A stretch of 64,000 bases of DNA, from the NCBI RefSeq assembly GCF_030167925.1, contig NZ_JASKUT010000001.1, positions 682,001 to 746,000 on the forward strand, given 5' to 3'. The stretch comes from Paenibacillus silviterrae (GTDB lineage: Bacteria > Bacillota > Bacilli > Paenibacillales > NBRC-103111). Below are positions 27,774 through 35,804 of the stretch, in pieces. Below the pieces are notes generated by a model. The model was not told the DNA's origin, did no database searches, and saw only the letters and a program-made list of their open reading frames with translations. The translations under genes were made by a program, and so were the position numbers. Each line of letters opens with the position of its first letter. The stretch's first letter is position 1.

Positions 27774-28649
27774 ATGAGCTTAACCGCCAAAACCATACCC
27801 GCAAGCGCCGGCAGCCGGACGCAAGCGGGGAATACACTACAACCTTCGGAGGAAGCTCTGCTTCCTTCTTCCGCGGGGCCGAAGGAGAGCACTTGGATAC
27901 GGGCCGCGCGTGGCAGCGCATTGCCGGCTCTCATCCTGATCCTGTGGCAGCTGGCGGGGTCCCTGGGCTTCGTTTCCGGCAATATTTTGCCGACTCCTGC
28001 GACCATTGCCGTTACCTTCTATGAGCTGACGGCCTCGGGAGAAATTCTCAAGCACCTGCAGATCAGCATCTATCGTGCGGCGCTTGGCTTTCTGTTGGGA
28101 GGGGGACTTGGACTTGTGCTGGGGCTGGCTACAGGGCTGTTCAAGAAATTTGAACAATCGCTTGACCCTACCGTACAAATGATCCGTACCATACCGCATC
28201 TCGCGGTAACGCCGCTGTTTATCCTTTGGTTCGGCTTCGGGGAATTTTCCAAGGTGCTGCTTATTGCGAAGGGGGCGTTCTTCCCGCTGTACGTTAATAC
28301 GTTTCTTGGCATACGCAATGTCGATTCGAAGCTGTTCGATGTGGCGCGGATCCTGGAGTTTAGCCGCTGGCAGCAAATTACAAAGCTTGTGCTGCCTGCG
28401 GCGCTGCCGAACATTCTGCTCGGCCTGCGATTGTCCATCGGTGTTGCCTGGCTGGGCTTGGTCGTCGCGGAGCTGATGGGCTCCAGCGAGGGTGTCGGCT
28501 ACCTGATTCTTGACGCGAGACAGTTTTCACAGACGGCTATCGTGTTTGTCGGGATCATCATTTTCGCTGTTGTCGGCAAAGGCTCGGATTCATTCGTTCG
28601 TTACTTGGAAAAAAGATGGCTGAAATGGCGGGACAGCTTTACGGGATAG
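27774..28649 (+). CDS. ssuC: Aliphatic sulfonate ABC transporter, permease subunit
   Basis: A 291-residue membrane protein with about six helices and an EAA-type loop in DVARILEFSRWQQI plus LPAALPNILLGL. It has an unusually long hydrophilic N-terminus of about 45 residues before the first helix. The ATG at 27774 follows AAAGGTGAG, so the extension seems real. It pairs with SsuB and the lipoprotein SsuA. A hairpin terminator follows. Confidence 0.92.
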   Translation: MSLTAKTIPASAGSRTQAGNTLQPSEEALLPSSAGPKESTWIRAARGSALPALILILWQLAGSLGFVSGNILPTPATIAVTFYELTASGEILKHLQISIYRAALGFLLGGGLGLVLGLATGLFKKFEQSLDPTVQMIRTIPHLAVTPLFILWFGFGEFSKVLLIAKGAFFPLYVNTFLGIRNVDSKLFDVARILEFSRWQQITKLVLPAALPNILLGLRLSIGVAWLGLVVAELMGSSEGVGYLILDARQFSQTAIVFVGIIIFAVVGKGSDSFVRYLEKRWLKWRDSFTG

Positions 28650-28658
28650 CTTACACTT

Positions 28659-28696
28659 GGGAGATGTGCATAGCGGGTGCACTTCTCCCTTTGTTT
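28659..28696 (+). terminator. Terminator of ssuDBC
   Basis: GGGAGATGTGCA (28659-28670) pairs with TGCACTTCTCCC (28678-28689), followed by TTTGTT. Confidence 0.8.
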
Positions 28697-28777
28697 CGTG
28701 GCATGCAGCTTGTCCCGCTAATTTGATGATGACTCATTCGACAAAATTCGATATAATGGAGGGAGGAGGGGACTTCC

Positions 28778-29065
28778 ATGACAATACATAACGATAAACC
28801 CGAACACCCTAATGCCGAAAAGGCTTCGTACCTCTGGTCGGAACTTGAATCATGGCTCGGCGAAACCGCCGCCAAAGAGATTTCTGAAAGGATGCTGTCT
28901 ATGGAGGTGCAGCAATTGATCGCATGCAGGGATGCCTTGCAATGCATTCGCGGGCATATGCTGCAAGCTGTAGAGGCCTCGGATTACACTAAAGGGGAGG
29001 GTTCCCCGATCCATTCGGCCTCTCAGGAAAGGAATTATTTGCAGTCGGCCGTAGAAGGATTGTAG
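28778..29065 (+). CDS. Uncharacterised 95-residue protein
   Basis: Not recognised. A TATAAT at 28752-28757 and a strong run of ribosome-binding sequence (GGAGGGAGGAGGGG) precede the ATG. The protein is hydrophilic and mainly helical (YLWSELESWLGETAAKEI, QQLIACRDALQCIRGHM) with two cysteines and no signal peptide. It lies between the ssuDBC terminator and a DUF4870-like gene and has its own promoter. Confidence 0.7.
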   Translation: MTIHNDKPEHPNAEKASYLWSELESWLGETAAKEISERMLSMEVQQLIACRDALQCIRGHMLQAVEASDYTKGEGSPIHSASQERNYLQSAVEGL

Positions 29066-29134
29066 TATACGACACAGAATTCGGCAGCGAATTCCGGTAT
29101 ACTAGGCTTAGAACTTAGATACCGAGGTGTAATT

Positions 29135-29470
29135 ATGGAAACGAATCAAACGGCTTTAGGCTCCTACGATGCAGCAGACGTACAAAACAATAAATGGATG
29201 GCGGTTATCGGATACATTTTGTTCTTCGTTCCGCTTCTGGTCGCCAAGGATTCCCGCTTCGCAAGATATCATGCCAATCAGGGGCTGCTGCTGCTGCTTC
29301 TAAGCATTGCGGTGAATATCGTGCTGGGCATCATTCCGCTGATTGGCTGGCTGCTGCTGCCGATCGCGAACCTGCTCGTTCTGATCTTTGCGATCCTTGG
29401 GATTGTGAACGCGGCGCAGGGTCAAGCGAAGCCCCTTCCTTTGATCGGATCGATCGCCATTATTAAATAA
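29135..29470 (+). CDS. DUF4870/Tic20-like small membrane protein
   Basis: A 111-residue protein with three to four hydrophobic helices. The WMAVIGYILFFVPLL opening, the ARYHANQGLLLL motif and the glycine-rich IIPLIGWLLLP segment are typical of the small DUF4870 membrane proteins common in Bacillales. Function is unknown. GAGGTG precedes the ATG. It is convergent with ssuA across a bidirectional terminator. Confidence 0.82.
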   Translation: METNQTALGSYDAADVQNNKWMAVIGYILFFVPLLVAKDSRFARYHANQGLLLLLLSIAVNIVLGIIPLIGWLLLPIANLLVLIFAILGIVNAAQGQAKPLPLIGSIAIIK

Positions 29471-29473
29471 TGA

Positions 29474-29524
29474 CAAAAAAAGACGCGCGCACGGCTAAAT
29501 CAACCGGGCTGACGCGTCTTTTTT
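29474..29524. terminator. Bidirectional terminator between DUF4870 gene and ssuA
   Basis: AAAAAAGACGCG (29475-29486) and CGCGTCTTTTTT (29513-29524) form a perfect 12-bp stem with A/T flanks usable in both directions. Confidence 0.9.
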
Positions 29525-29550
29525 AACGCTGCTGAATGCAGAGGTTTTCT

Positions 29551-30570
29551 TTATTTTTTTAAGGCTTGCTCTACGAACGTATTGTCAATAACCTGAGAGG
29601 TGTCCAGCTTCTTATTGATCGCCCCAACGGAGTAAAGGAAGTCCGCCTGCTCCTGGTGCGCCTTGGCATATTCCGGAATAGCCGGCGATAGAATCGGCTC
29701 CGCATTTTTCAGCACCTCTGCCGTGATGGCCTTATCCAGCTTCTGTGCTTTGGAAATATCCTCTACCACTTCATCCAGATGGGAAACAAAATAGGTACGG
29801 GCTTCCTCGTAGGTTTTGAGAAATAACACCGTCAACTCCGGATGCTCCTTCGTAAACTTTGTACGGGCGATCAGGAAGCTGGGTGCATTGATGTTCAGAT
29901 CCTGGCCGGTAGCGAGGAACTTGGCCCCGGTTTGATGAACGGCCGTCGTAGCATACGGATCCCACACCGCCCAAGCATCAATGGCTCCGCTGTCCAGTGC
30001 AGGTCTTGCTTCATCCGGCTGCAACTGAATGACCTTCACGTCATCCCCCTTCAGACCGGCTCGATCGATAGCCATATAGAGGAAATTATAGGCACTGCTC
30101 CCTTTGGCCACCCCGACCTTTCTCCCTTTTAAATCCTTCAGCTCTTTAATCGGACTGTTTTTGGGGATGACAATCATGTTCCCTTTCTTCCCGTCGGAGG
30201 TGACGGCTATTGCCTTAAAGTCGACGCCTCCCGTTTGCCCGGACACGACAGGAGTCCCTCCCACAGCTCCGAAGTCAATACGTCCGGCTGTGAGCGCCTC
30301 GAAGTGCGGCGGACCGCTGGCAAATTCCGACCATTTCACCTCTGCTCCTACTGAAGCAAAGGCCTTTTCGAAATAGCCCTTTTCCCTGGCATAGGGCAGA
30401 ATCCCTGTCTTTCCTTGCACCCCGATATTGACTACGACCCTTTCTTTGGGCTTTTCGCCGCCTCCTGCGCCTTGAGTAGCTATAGTTTGCACGGTTCCGC
30501 AGGCGGCCAGCATCGAAAGGGAGAGGGCTCCCACCAGTGCCATGATCCCTAGTTTTTTTCGAATGTGCAT
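29551..30570 (-). CDS. ssuA: Aliphatic sulfonate-binding lipoprotein
   Basis: The 339-residue solute receptor for the SsuBC transporter. A lipobox LAAC (C24) ends the signal peptide; the mature protein shows the SsuA/NMT1 blocks VNIGVQGKTGILPY, GRIDFGAVGGTPVV, GSSAYNFLYMAI and IDAWAVWDPYA. AGGAGG precedes the ATG. It is transcribed alone and away from ssuDBC, which is unusual because the genes normally form one operon; both units carry a promoter-proximal terminator. It is also the closest partner candidate for the 15-18 kb ABC system, though that has its own lipoprotein. Confidence 0.93.
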   Translation of the reverse strand: MHIRKKLGIMALVGALSLSMLAACGTVQTIATQGAGGGEKPKERVVVNIGVQGKTGILPYAREKGYFEKAFASVGAEVKWSEFASGPPHFEALTAGRIDFGAVGGTPVVSGQTGGVDFKAIAVTSDGKKGNMIVIPKNSPIKELKDLKGRKVGVAKGSSAYNFLYMAIDRAGLKGDDVKVIQLQPDEARPALDSGAIDAWAVWDPYATTAVHQTGAKFLATGQDLNINAPSFLIARTKFTKEHPELTVLFLKTYEEARTYFVSHLDEVVEDISKAQKLDKAITAEVLKNAEPILSPAIPEYAKAHQEQADFLYSVGAINKKLDTSQVIDNTFVEQALKK

Positions 30571-30639
30571 AAGATGAATCCTCCTGTTCTATTATGCGGC
30601 GTATTTCAACCGCTAAGCTTTATAGGTACCGGGCGAAAT

Positions 30640-30683
30640 AAAAAAACGGAGCCCAATACCTGTCGGGCAGGTATTCGTCTCCG
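30640..30683 (-). terminator. Leader terminator (attenuator candidate) upstream of ssuA
   Basis: On the minus strand CGGAG and AATACCTG pair with CAGGTATT and CTCCG (plus-strand arms 30647-30662 and 30668-30683), followed by seven T residues. It lies between the ssuA promoter (30737-30765) and the ssuA start (30570). No other minus-strand gene lies upstream, so it is not a gene-end terminator. Confidence 0.8.
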
Positions 30684-30710
30684 CTGTGTACGGTGGATTA
30701 TAATTTATTA

Positions 30711-30724
30711 ATTCCTATTGGAAT
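30711..30724. promoter_or_regulatory. ATTCC-TATT-GGAAT inverted repeat, possible operator of ssuA
   Basis: A 14-bp inverted repeat with perfect 5-bp arms lies just downstream of the ssuA -10 box, in the transcribed start region. The ATTCC/GGAAT arms resemble the core of Rrf2-type (CymR) sulfur operators; the identification is inference. Half sites of the same type (TTGGAATT) occur in the ssuD leader. Confidence 0.5.
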
Positions 30725-30736
30725 AGTATGGATTAA

Positions 30737-30765
30737 ATATTATCAGCATTTTGGGCTGCTGTCAA
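30737..30765 (-). promoter_or_regulatory. Promoter of ssuA
   Basis: On the minus strand TTGACA (complement of 30760-30765), a 17-base spacer and TAATAT (complement of 30737-30742). Confidence 0.75.
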
Positions 30766-30898
30766 TGCTTTTTACGAGTAGTTACCTCGACGTAAGTAGC
30801 TGAACATTTTTTCAGATATTTCTTAATGGGATGTGGTGGCCTATACTAGGTAGAGAGTAAGGTACCGATGACAATGTAATGCCGGAGGGAGATTGGAC

Positions 30899-31876
30899 AT
30901 GTCGAGGAAAATACCTTTGCAACAACGCGGCTTTGCCGTAAGCCGATTGGTGCTGGGCTGTATGGGGCTAGGCGGAGGCTGGAAGCGGGATCCGTTAACT
31001 GCGGAGGACCTGCGTGCCGCTCATGAGGCTGTAGATGCTGCCCTCAACGCGGGAATTACTATGTTTGATCATGCGGATATTTACGCTTATGGTAAAGCGG
31101 AGCAAGTATTTGGACAAGTGCTGGCCGAGCGCCCAGAGCTGAAGGAGAAAATGGTGCTCCAGTCCAAATGCGGCATCCGGTTCGAGGATGGACCGGGTCG
31201 GCGGGGCCGGTATGATTTTTCCAAGGAGCATATCGTCCAAAGCGTTGACGGCATCTTGAGCCGCCTTAAGGTTGATGCAATCGATATTCTGCTGCTGCAT
31301 CGGCCGGATCCGTTGATGGAGCCGGAGGAAGTGGCGGAGGCGTTCGACCGGCTGCTGCGGGCAGGGAAAGTAAAAACCTTCGGCGTTTCCAATATGAACT
31401 CCGCTCAGATGAGAATGCTGCAAGCTAGCTTGGACGTGCCGCTCATCGTTAACCAACTGGAGCTCAGCCTGTCCAAGCTGGATTGGATCGATGCGGGGGT
31501 ACTCGTGAACCAGAAGCCGGGGGCGGAAGTGAATTTCGCCCAGGGCACGCTGGAGCATTGCCGGCTTGAGAACATTCAGGTGCAATCCTGGGGGCCGTTG
31601 TCCAAAGGCCTGTACACCGGGCGTGATTTGGCCGGGCAGCCGGACCAAGTGAAGCAAACCGCCGCGTTGGTCCAGAAGCTTGCCGAGCAAAAGGAAACGA
31701 CGCCGGAAGCGGTAGTGCTCGCCTGGCTGATGCGCCATCCGGCCGGAATTCAACCGGTCATCGGCACAACGAGCCCGGAGCGTATTCGTGCCTGTGCAGC
31801 GGCAATGGACATTACGCTGACGCGTGAAGAGTGGTACTCGCTTTACGTTACCTCGCGAGGAAAAAAGATGCCATAA
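30899..31876 (+). CDS. Aldo/keto reductase (YdhF-like)
   Basis: A 325-residue NADPH-dependent oxidoreductase of the AKR TIM-barrel superfamily. The catalytic tetrad can be seen in DHADIYAYG (Asp, Tyr), LQSKCG (Lys) and LLLHRPD (His); GTTSPERIRA near the end binds the cofactor phosphate. Overall layout matches E. coli YdhF and Bacillus relatives. GGAGGGA stands 8 bases before ATG 30899; a TTG at 30893 is less well placed. It stands alone, and the physiological carbonyl substrate is unknown. Confidence 0.9.
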   Translation: MSRKIPLQQRGFAVSRLVLGCMGLGGGWKRDPLTAEDLRAAHEAVDAALNAGITMFDHADIYAYGKAEQVFGQVLAERPELKEKMVLQSKCGIRFEDGPGRRGRYDFSKEHIVQSVDGILSRLKVDAIDILLLHRPDPLMEPEEVAEAFDRLLRAGKVKTFGVSNMNSAQMRMLQASLDVPLIVNQLELSLSKLDWIDAGVLVNQKPGAEVNFAQGTLEHCRLENIQVQSWGPLSKGLYTGRDLAGQPDQVKQTAALVQKLAEQKETTPEAVVLAWLMRHPAGIQPVIGTTSPERIRACAAAMDITLTREEWYSLYVTSRGKKMP

Positions 31877-31882
31877 GCAGTG

Positions 31883-31921
31883 AGGATCTCCCATGCCGGT
31901 AGTCACGGGAGATCCTTTTTT
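31883..31921 (+). terminator. Terminator after aldo/keto reductase
   Basis: AGGATCTCCC (31883-31892) and GGGAGATCCT (31907-31916) are perfect arms followed by a T tract. Confidence 0.9.
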
Positions 31922-32362
31922 ATTGCAAGGCATGTCGAGGTCCGTGACGCCGCGCGATCAGCGCTACCGTGACGTTAGTGTCCCAGCATGCCGCTAACAT
32001 GGGGGAGAGGGCGAGAAATCCACGGCAATAGCAGTCTCCGCAGCCGTTCCTTGGAGCAGCCTCGCTCATGACGAATCATAAATTCCTTATACAAAGCTTC
32101 GAATACCAATAGCCTTCACTCCTCTGCCGGATATAAGCACAAAAAAAACACCGTCCATCCCTAACTTGAGCGCAGGGAGGAACGGTGTATGCTTTACAAC
32201 CGAAAAGTTATTTTACTTTTATAATACCGCATCGACGCCCCTTCATTCAACGGGACCTACCTTACCGCCTAAAGAATTCCATTGCCACAACCCGGCATTT
32301 TCTAGTAAACTAGTGGATGTTTTTTGGATTGATTCGTCCATAGGGAAGAAGGGGTAGTACAA
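31922..32362. other. 440-bp intergenic region with an orphan minus-strand terminator
   Basis: No convincing protein gene on either strand. The main element is a minus-strand terminator at 32141-32188, with TATTAT and TTGAAT promoter-like boxes 50-90 bases upstream of it on that strand, as expected for a short RNA. The last 60 bases form the leader of the downstream permease. Confidence 0.55.
32141..32188 (-). terminator. Orphan minus-strand terminator
   Basis: On the minus strand ACACCGT (complement of 32182-32188) and TCCCT pair with AGGGA and ACGGTGT, followed by eight T residues. No minus-strand gene is visible upstream of it, so it may end a small RNA or be left over from a lost gene. 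Confidence 0.75.
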
Positions 32363-33817
32363 GTGAGCAATAAACAAAATAAACAACTTCAGCGCGGGCT
32401 GAAGGCAAGGCATCTGATGATGATCTCGATCGGGGGCTCCATCGGGACCGGCTTGTTCCTGGCCAGCGGCGGGGCCATTTCCACGGCAGGACCGGGCGGA
32501 GCGCTGCTGGCGTATGCGGCGATCGGCATCATGGTGTACTTCCTGATGACCAGCCTGGGAGAGATGGCCGCCTACATGCCGGTGTCCGGCTCTTTCAGTA
32601 CTTATGCGGGACGTTTCGTCGACCCTGCGCTTGGCTATGCGCTCGGCTGGAACTATTGGTTCAACTGGGCCGTAACGATCGCCGCCGAGCTTTCGGCCGC
32701 CGGACTCATCATGAAGTTCTGGTTTCCCGACACGCCGTCTTTGCCTTGGAGTGTGCTATTCCTTGCTATCATGCTGCTATTTAATTATTTATCGGTCAAA
32801 GGCTTCGGGGAAGCCGAATATTGGTTTGCCTTGATTAAAGTCGTTACCGTCATTCTGTTTATCGGAGTCGGCTTGCTCATGATCTTCGGGATTCTGGGCG
32901 GACAACCGGTCGGGTTCACTCACTTTACAGAGGGCGACGCTCCGTTCCATGGAGGCTTTATGGCTATGCTGGGCGTGTTCATGGCGGCGGGCTTCTCCTT
33001 CCAAGGGACGGAGCTGCTGGGGGTTGCAGCAGGGGAGAGCGAGAACCCGAGGGTGAATATCCCGAAAGCAATCCGGCAAGTATTTTGGCGCATCCTCTTA
33101 TTTTATATTTTGGCTATTTTCGTTATCGGGATGCTGATCTCCTATACGAATCCGGTGCTGATCAACGGAGACGTCGACAATATTGCGGTAAGCCCCTTCA
33201 CCATCGTATTCGAAAATGCCGGCTTGGCTTTTGCCGCTTCCGTCATGAACGCGATCATTCTGACCTCGGTGCTTTCCGCCGGTAACTCCGGAATGTATGC
33301 CTCGACCCGGATGCTTTGGGTGCTCGCTAAGGAGGGGAAGGCGCCGCAGTGGCTTGGTGCGCTGAATCGCCGCGGGGTTCCGGTAACCTCGCTGCTAGCG
33401 ACGGCAGCCGTAGGGATGCTGGCATTTTTCACCTCCCTGTTCGGCGACGGCGTCGTCTACATCTGGCTGCTGAATTTGTCCGGCATGTGCGGATTTCTGG
33501 CGTGGCTTGGGATCGCGGTCAGTCATTATCGCTTTCGCAAAGCGTATCGGCTGCAAGGCTTTCGTATCAACGATCTGCCCTTCAAAGCACGGTGGTATCC
33601 GTTTGGACCGATCTTTGCATTCGCACTCTGCCTGTTCGTTATGATCGGGCAAGGCTACTCGGCTGTCACCGGCGATGCAATCGATTGGAAGGCGCTGCTC
33701 TCGTCCTACATCGGCTTGCCTTTGTTTGCGGCATTCTACTTCGGCTACAAGCTCAAGCATAAGACGCGTCTGATCCCGCTCAAGGATTGCCAACTGGTCG
33801 ATCCAGAGAACAAATAG
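32363..33817 (+). CDS. Amino acid permease, APC superfamily (LysP-like)
   Basis: A 484-residue transporter with about 12 helices. The first helix carries GGSIGTGLFLASG, the hallmark of APC amino acid/H+ symporters; the GFSFQGTELLGVAAGESENP block places it in the amino acid transporter (AAT) subgroup near LysP and YvsH. Lysine is the most likely cargo, but specificity cannot be settled from sequence. GTG start after AAGGGG. It is followed directly by the promoter of the SAM-riboswitch metNPQ operon. Confidence 0.9.
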   Translation: MSNKQNKQLQRGLKARHLMMISIGGSIGTGLFLASGGAISTAGPGGALLAYAAIGIMVYFLMTSLGEMAAYMPVSGSFSTYAGRFVDPALGYALGWNYWFNWAVTIAAELSAAGLIMKFWFPDTPSLPWSVLFLAIMLLFNYLSVKGFGEAEYWFALIKVVTVILFIGVGLLMIFGILGGQPVGFTHFTEGDAPFHGGFMAMLGVFMAAGFSFQGTELLGVAAGESENPRVNIPKAIRQVFWRILLFYILAIFVIGMLISYTNPVLINGDVDNIAVSPFTIVFENAGLAFAASVMNAIILTSVLSAGNSGMYASTRMLWVLAKEGKAPQWLGALNRRGVPVTSLLATAAVGMLAFFTSLFGDGVVYIWLLNLSGMCGFLAWLGIAVSHYRFRKAYRLQGFRINDLPFKARWYPFGPIFAFALCLFVMIGQGYSAVTGDAIDWKALLSSYIGLPLFAAFYFGYKLKHKTRLIPLKDCQLVDPENK

Positions 33818-33820
33818 TGG

Positions 33821-33849
33821 TTGACAGTATCGTCAATTCGTAATAAAAT
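33821..33849 (+). promoter_or_regulatory. Promoter of metNPQ
   Basis: TTGACA (33821-33826), 17-base spacer, TAAAAT (33844-33849), about 40 bases before the S-box aptamer. Confidence 0.75.
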
Positions 33850-33891
33850 TACTACTTGTTAATGACCTAAGGTAAAATAATAGCAAACTTC

Positions 33892-34059
33892 TTATCAAGA
33901 GAGGCGGAGGGAAAAGGCCCGATGAAGCCCGGCAACCGTTCCATGCGTAACGCAGGGAAGTATGGTGCCAATTCCTCCAGAATCGGCGCGATTCTGGAAG
34001 ATGAGAGGGACAAGAGCGATAAAGTCAGCCTCTGTACCTCTGTGTGCAGGGGCTTTTTT
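33892..34059 (+). promoter_or_regulatory. SAM-I (S-box) riboswitch with terminator
   Basis: The aptamer (33892 to about 34011) begins with CTTATCAAGAGAGGCGGAGG and shows the invariant GATGAAGCCCGGCAACC, the GGTGCCAATTCC segment and closing GATGAGAG. The expression platform is a terminator, 34027-34052 plus a T tract. It fits the standard OFF-switch: high S-adenosylmethionine stops transcription of metNPQ. Confidence 0.97.
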
Positions 34060-34085
34060 CATGCCTAACCAAGGGGGTGGATGAA

Positions 34086-35099
34086 TTGATACAGCTTCAT
34101 GAAGTTACCAAGGAGTACCTGGTAAAAGATAGAAAAATCACAGCCTTATCCCATATAAACCTTACCATCAGCAAAGGCGAAATCTTCGGTGTCATTGGCC
34201 ATTCCGGCGCTGGAAAAAGCACGCTGATCCGGACCATCAACCTGCTGGAGCGGCCCAGCTCAGGGCAAGTTATCGTCGACGGCATCGACATTACGTCACT
34301 GAATGACCGCAAGCTTCAGGTGGAACGGCGTTCGATCGGCATGATCTTCCAGCACTTTAATTTGCTGTCGTCTGCAACTGTCTCGGATAACATCGCTTTT
34401 CCGCTTAAGCTGGCCAAGGCGGACAAGCCTTCAGTAGAGCGTCGGGTTCAAGAGCTGATCCGTCTCGTCGGCCTAGGCGGCCACGAGCACAAATATCCCG
34501 CCCAGCTGTCCGGAGGCCAGAAGCAGCGGGTCGGCATCGCCAGAGCGCTGGCGACGAATCCGAAGGTGCTGCTGTGCGATGAGGCAACGTCGGCGCTTGA
34601 TCCGCAAACGACACAGTCGATTTTGGCCCTGCTTATGGACATCAACCGGGAGCTGGGCATCACGATCGTCCTGATCACCCACGAAATGCAGGTCATCCGC
34701 TCGATCTGCGACCGGGTCGCTGTACTCGACGGAGGCAGGATTGTGGAGCTTGGCCCGGTTACGGATGTATTTCTGAAGCCGCAGCACCCTACAACGAAGC
34801 AGTTTGTAGCGGAGGCTTCCGAACCGCTTACTGCAGAATGGCCGGGGCGCGCGCCGGGGAACACAACCCGCATCCTCATCACCTTCCTTGGTGAGATGAC
34901 GTATGAGCCGGTGTTGTACGAAACGATGCGCGATACGAAGGTGCCCTTCGTCATTTTGCAAGGAACGGTATCGCGATTGAAGGATACGCCCTATGGTCAG
35001 CTGCTGCTGGAGCTTAGAGAGACCGGAGCTGAGGCGCAGCGAGCCATCGACCTGCTTCGCGAGCGCGGCCTGGATGTGGAGGTGTTGACGCATGGATAA
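34086..35099 (+). CDS. metN: Methionine ABC transporter, ATP-binding protein
   Basis: A 337-residue ATPase driving D/L-methionine import. It has Walker A (GHSGAGKST), signature (LSGGQKQR), Walker B (LLCDEATSALD) and H-loop (LITHEMQVI), then a C-terminal NIL domain (about 260-337) that binds methionine and mediates trans-inhibition. TTG 34086 is chosen: GGGGGTG stands about 8 bases before it and the protein then begins with the usual IQLHEVTKEY. Its end overlaps metP by 8 bases. Expression is governed by the SAM-I riboswitch. Confidence 0.95.
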   Translation: MIQLHEVTKEYLVKDRKITALSHINLTISKGEIFGVIGHSGAGKSTLIRTINLLERPSSGQVIVDGIDITSLNDRKLQVERRSIGMIFQHFNLLSSATVSDNIAFPLKLAKADKPSVERRVQELIRLVGLGGHEHKYPAQLSGGQKQRVGIARALATNPKVLLCDEATSALDPQTTQSILALLMDINRELGITIVLITHEMQVIRSICDRVAVLDGGRIVELGPVTDVFLKPQHPTTKQFVAEASEPLTAEWPGRAPGNTTRILITFLGEMTYEPVLYETMRDTKVPFVILQGTVSRLKDTPYGQLLLELRETGAEAQRAIDLLRERGLDVEVLTHG

Positions 35100-35754
35100 G
35101 CTTATGGAGCTGGACTGGGCCGAGATCGGCTCGAATACGCTGGATACACTTTCCATGCTGGGGGCTTCCACCCTATTCACCGTACTCATCGGCTTGCCTC
35201 TCGGCATCGTGCTCTATCTGACGGGAAGAGGACAGCTGCTGGAGCAGCCGTTGATCTACGCGGTCCTATCCTTTGTAGTGAACGTGCTCCGCTCTGTTCC
35301 GTTCATCATTCTGATGATACTGGTCATTCCGCTTACGCGGTTAATTGTGGGCACCTCGTTAGGCGTTCCCGGCTCCATCCCGCCGCTTGTCATCGCGGCA
35401 GCGCCCTTCTTCGCACGGCTTGTCGAGACAGCGCTGCGCGAGGTCGATCGAGGTGTTATCGAGGCGGCCCAAGCGATGGGAGCGACCCGCATGCAGCTGA
35501 TCACGAAGGTGCTGCTGCCGGAATCCCGTCCGGGACTCATAGCGGCCGTCACCATTACAGCCGTCACTTTGGTATCGTACACGGCGATGTCCGGAGTTAT
35601 CGGCGGCGGCGGTCTGGGCGATTTGGCCATTCGCTACGGCTATCAACGCTTCCAGACCACTGTGATGATTGTGACCGTGCTCATTTTGCTTGCGCTCGTT
35701 CAAGTCCTGCAAACGCTCGGCGACCGGCTCGTCCGGAAGTATCAGCGCAAGTAA
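35092..35754 (+). CDS. metP: Methionine ABC transporter, permease
   Basis: A 220-residue inner-membrane subunit (also named MetI) with five helices and an EAA loop in EAAQAMGATRMQLI followed by LLPESRPGLIA. Its start overlaps the metN stop by 8 bases, implying translational coupling. The conserved SYTAMSGVIGGGGLGDLAIRYGY ending is typical of the family. Confidence 0.95.
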   Translation: MDKLMELDWAEIGSNTLDTLSMLGASTLFTVLIGLPLGIVLYLTGRGQLLEQPLIYAVLSFVVNVLRSVPFIILMILVIPLTRLIVGTSLGVPGSIPPLVIAAAPFFARLVETALREVDRGVIEAAQAMGATRMQLITKVLLPESRPGLIAAVTITAVTLVSYTAMSGVIGGGGLGDLAIRYGYQRFQTTVMIVTVLILLALVQVLQTLGDRLVRKYQRK

Positions 35755-35804
35755 GGCTTCATATAAATATTCACTGCATTTTTACTACAGGAGGAACCAT
35801 TCAC

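Noticed and set aside
32166..32357. 63-codon plus-strand frame before the LysP-like gene
   Set aside because: It starts inside the arm of a terminator hairpin, lacks a convincing peptide composition and overlaps the permease leader.
33818..34085. Considered whether the metN open frame should begin at ATG 34044
   Set aside because: That codon lies inside the riboswitch terminator; TTG 34086 has the ribosome site and the family N-terminus.
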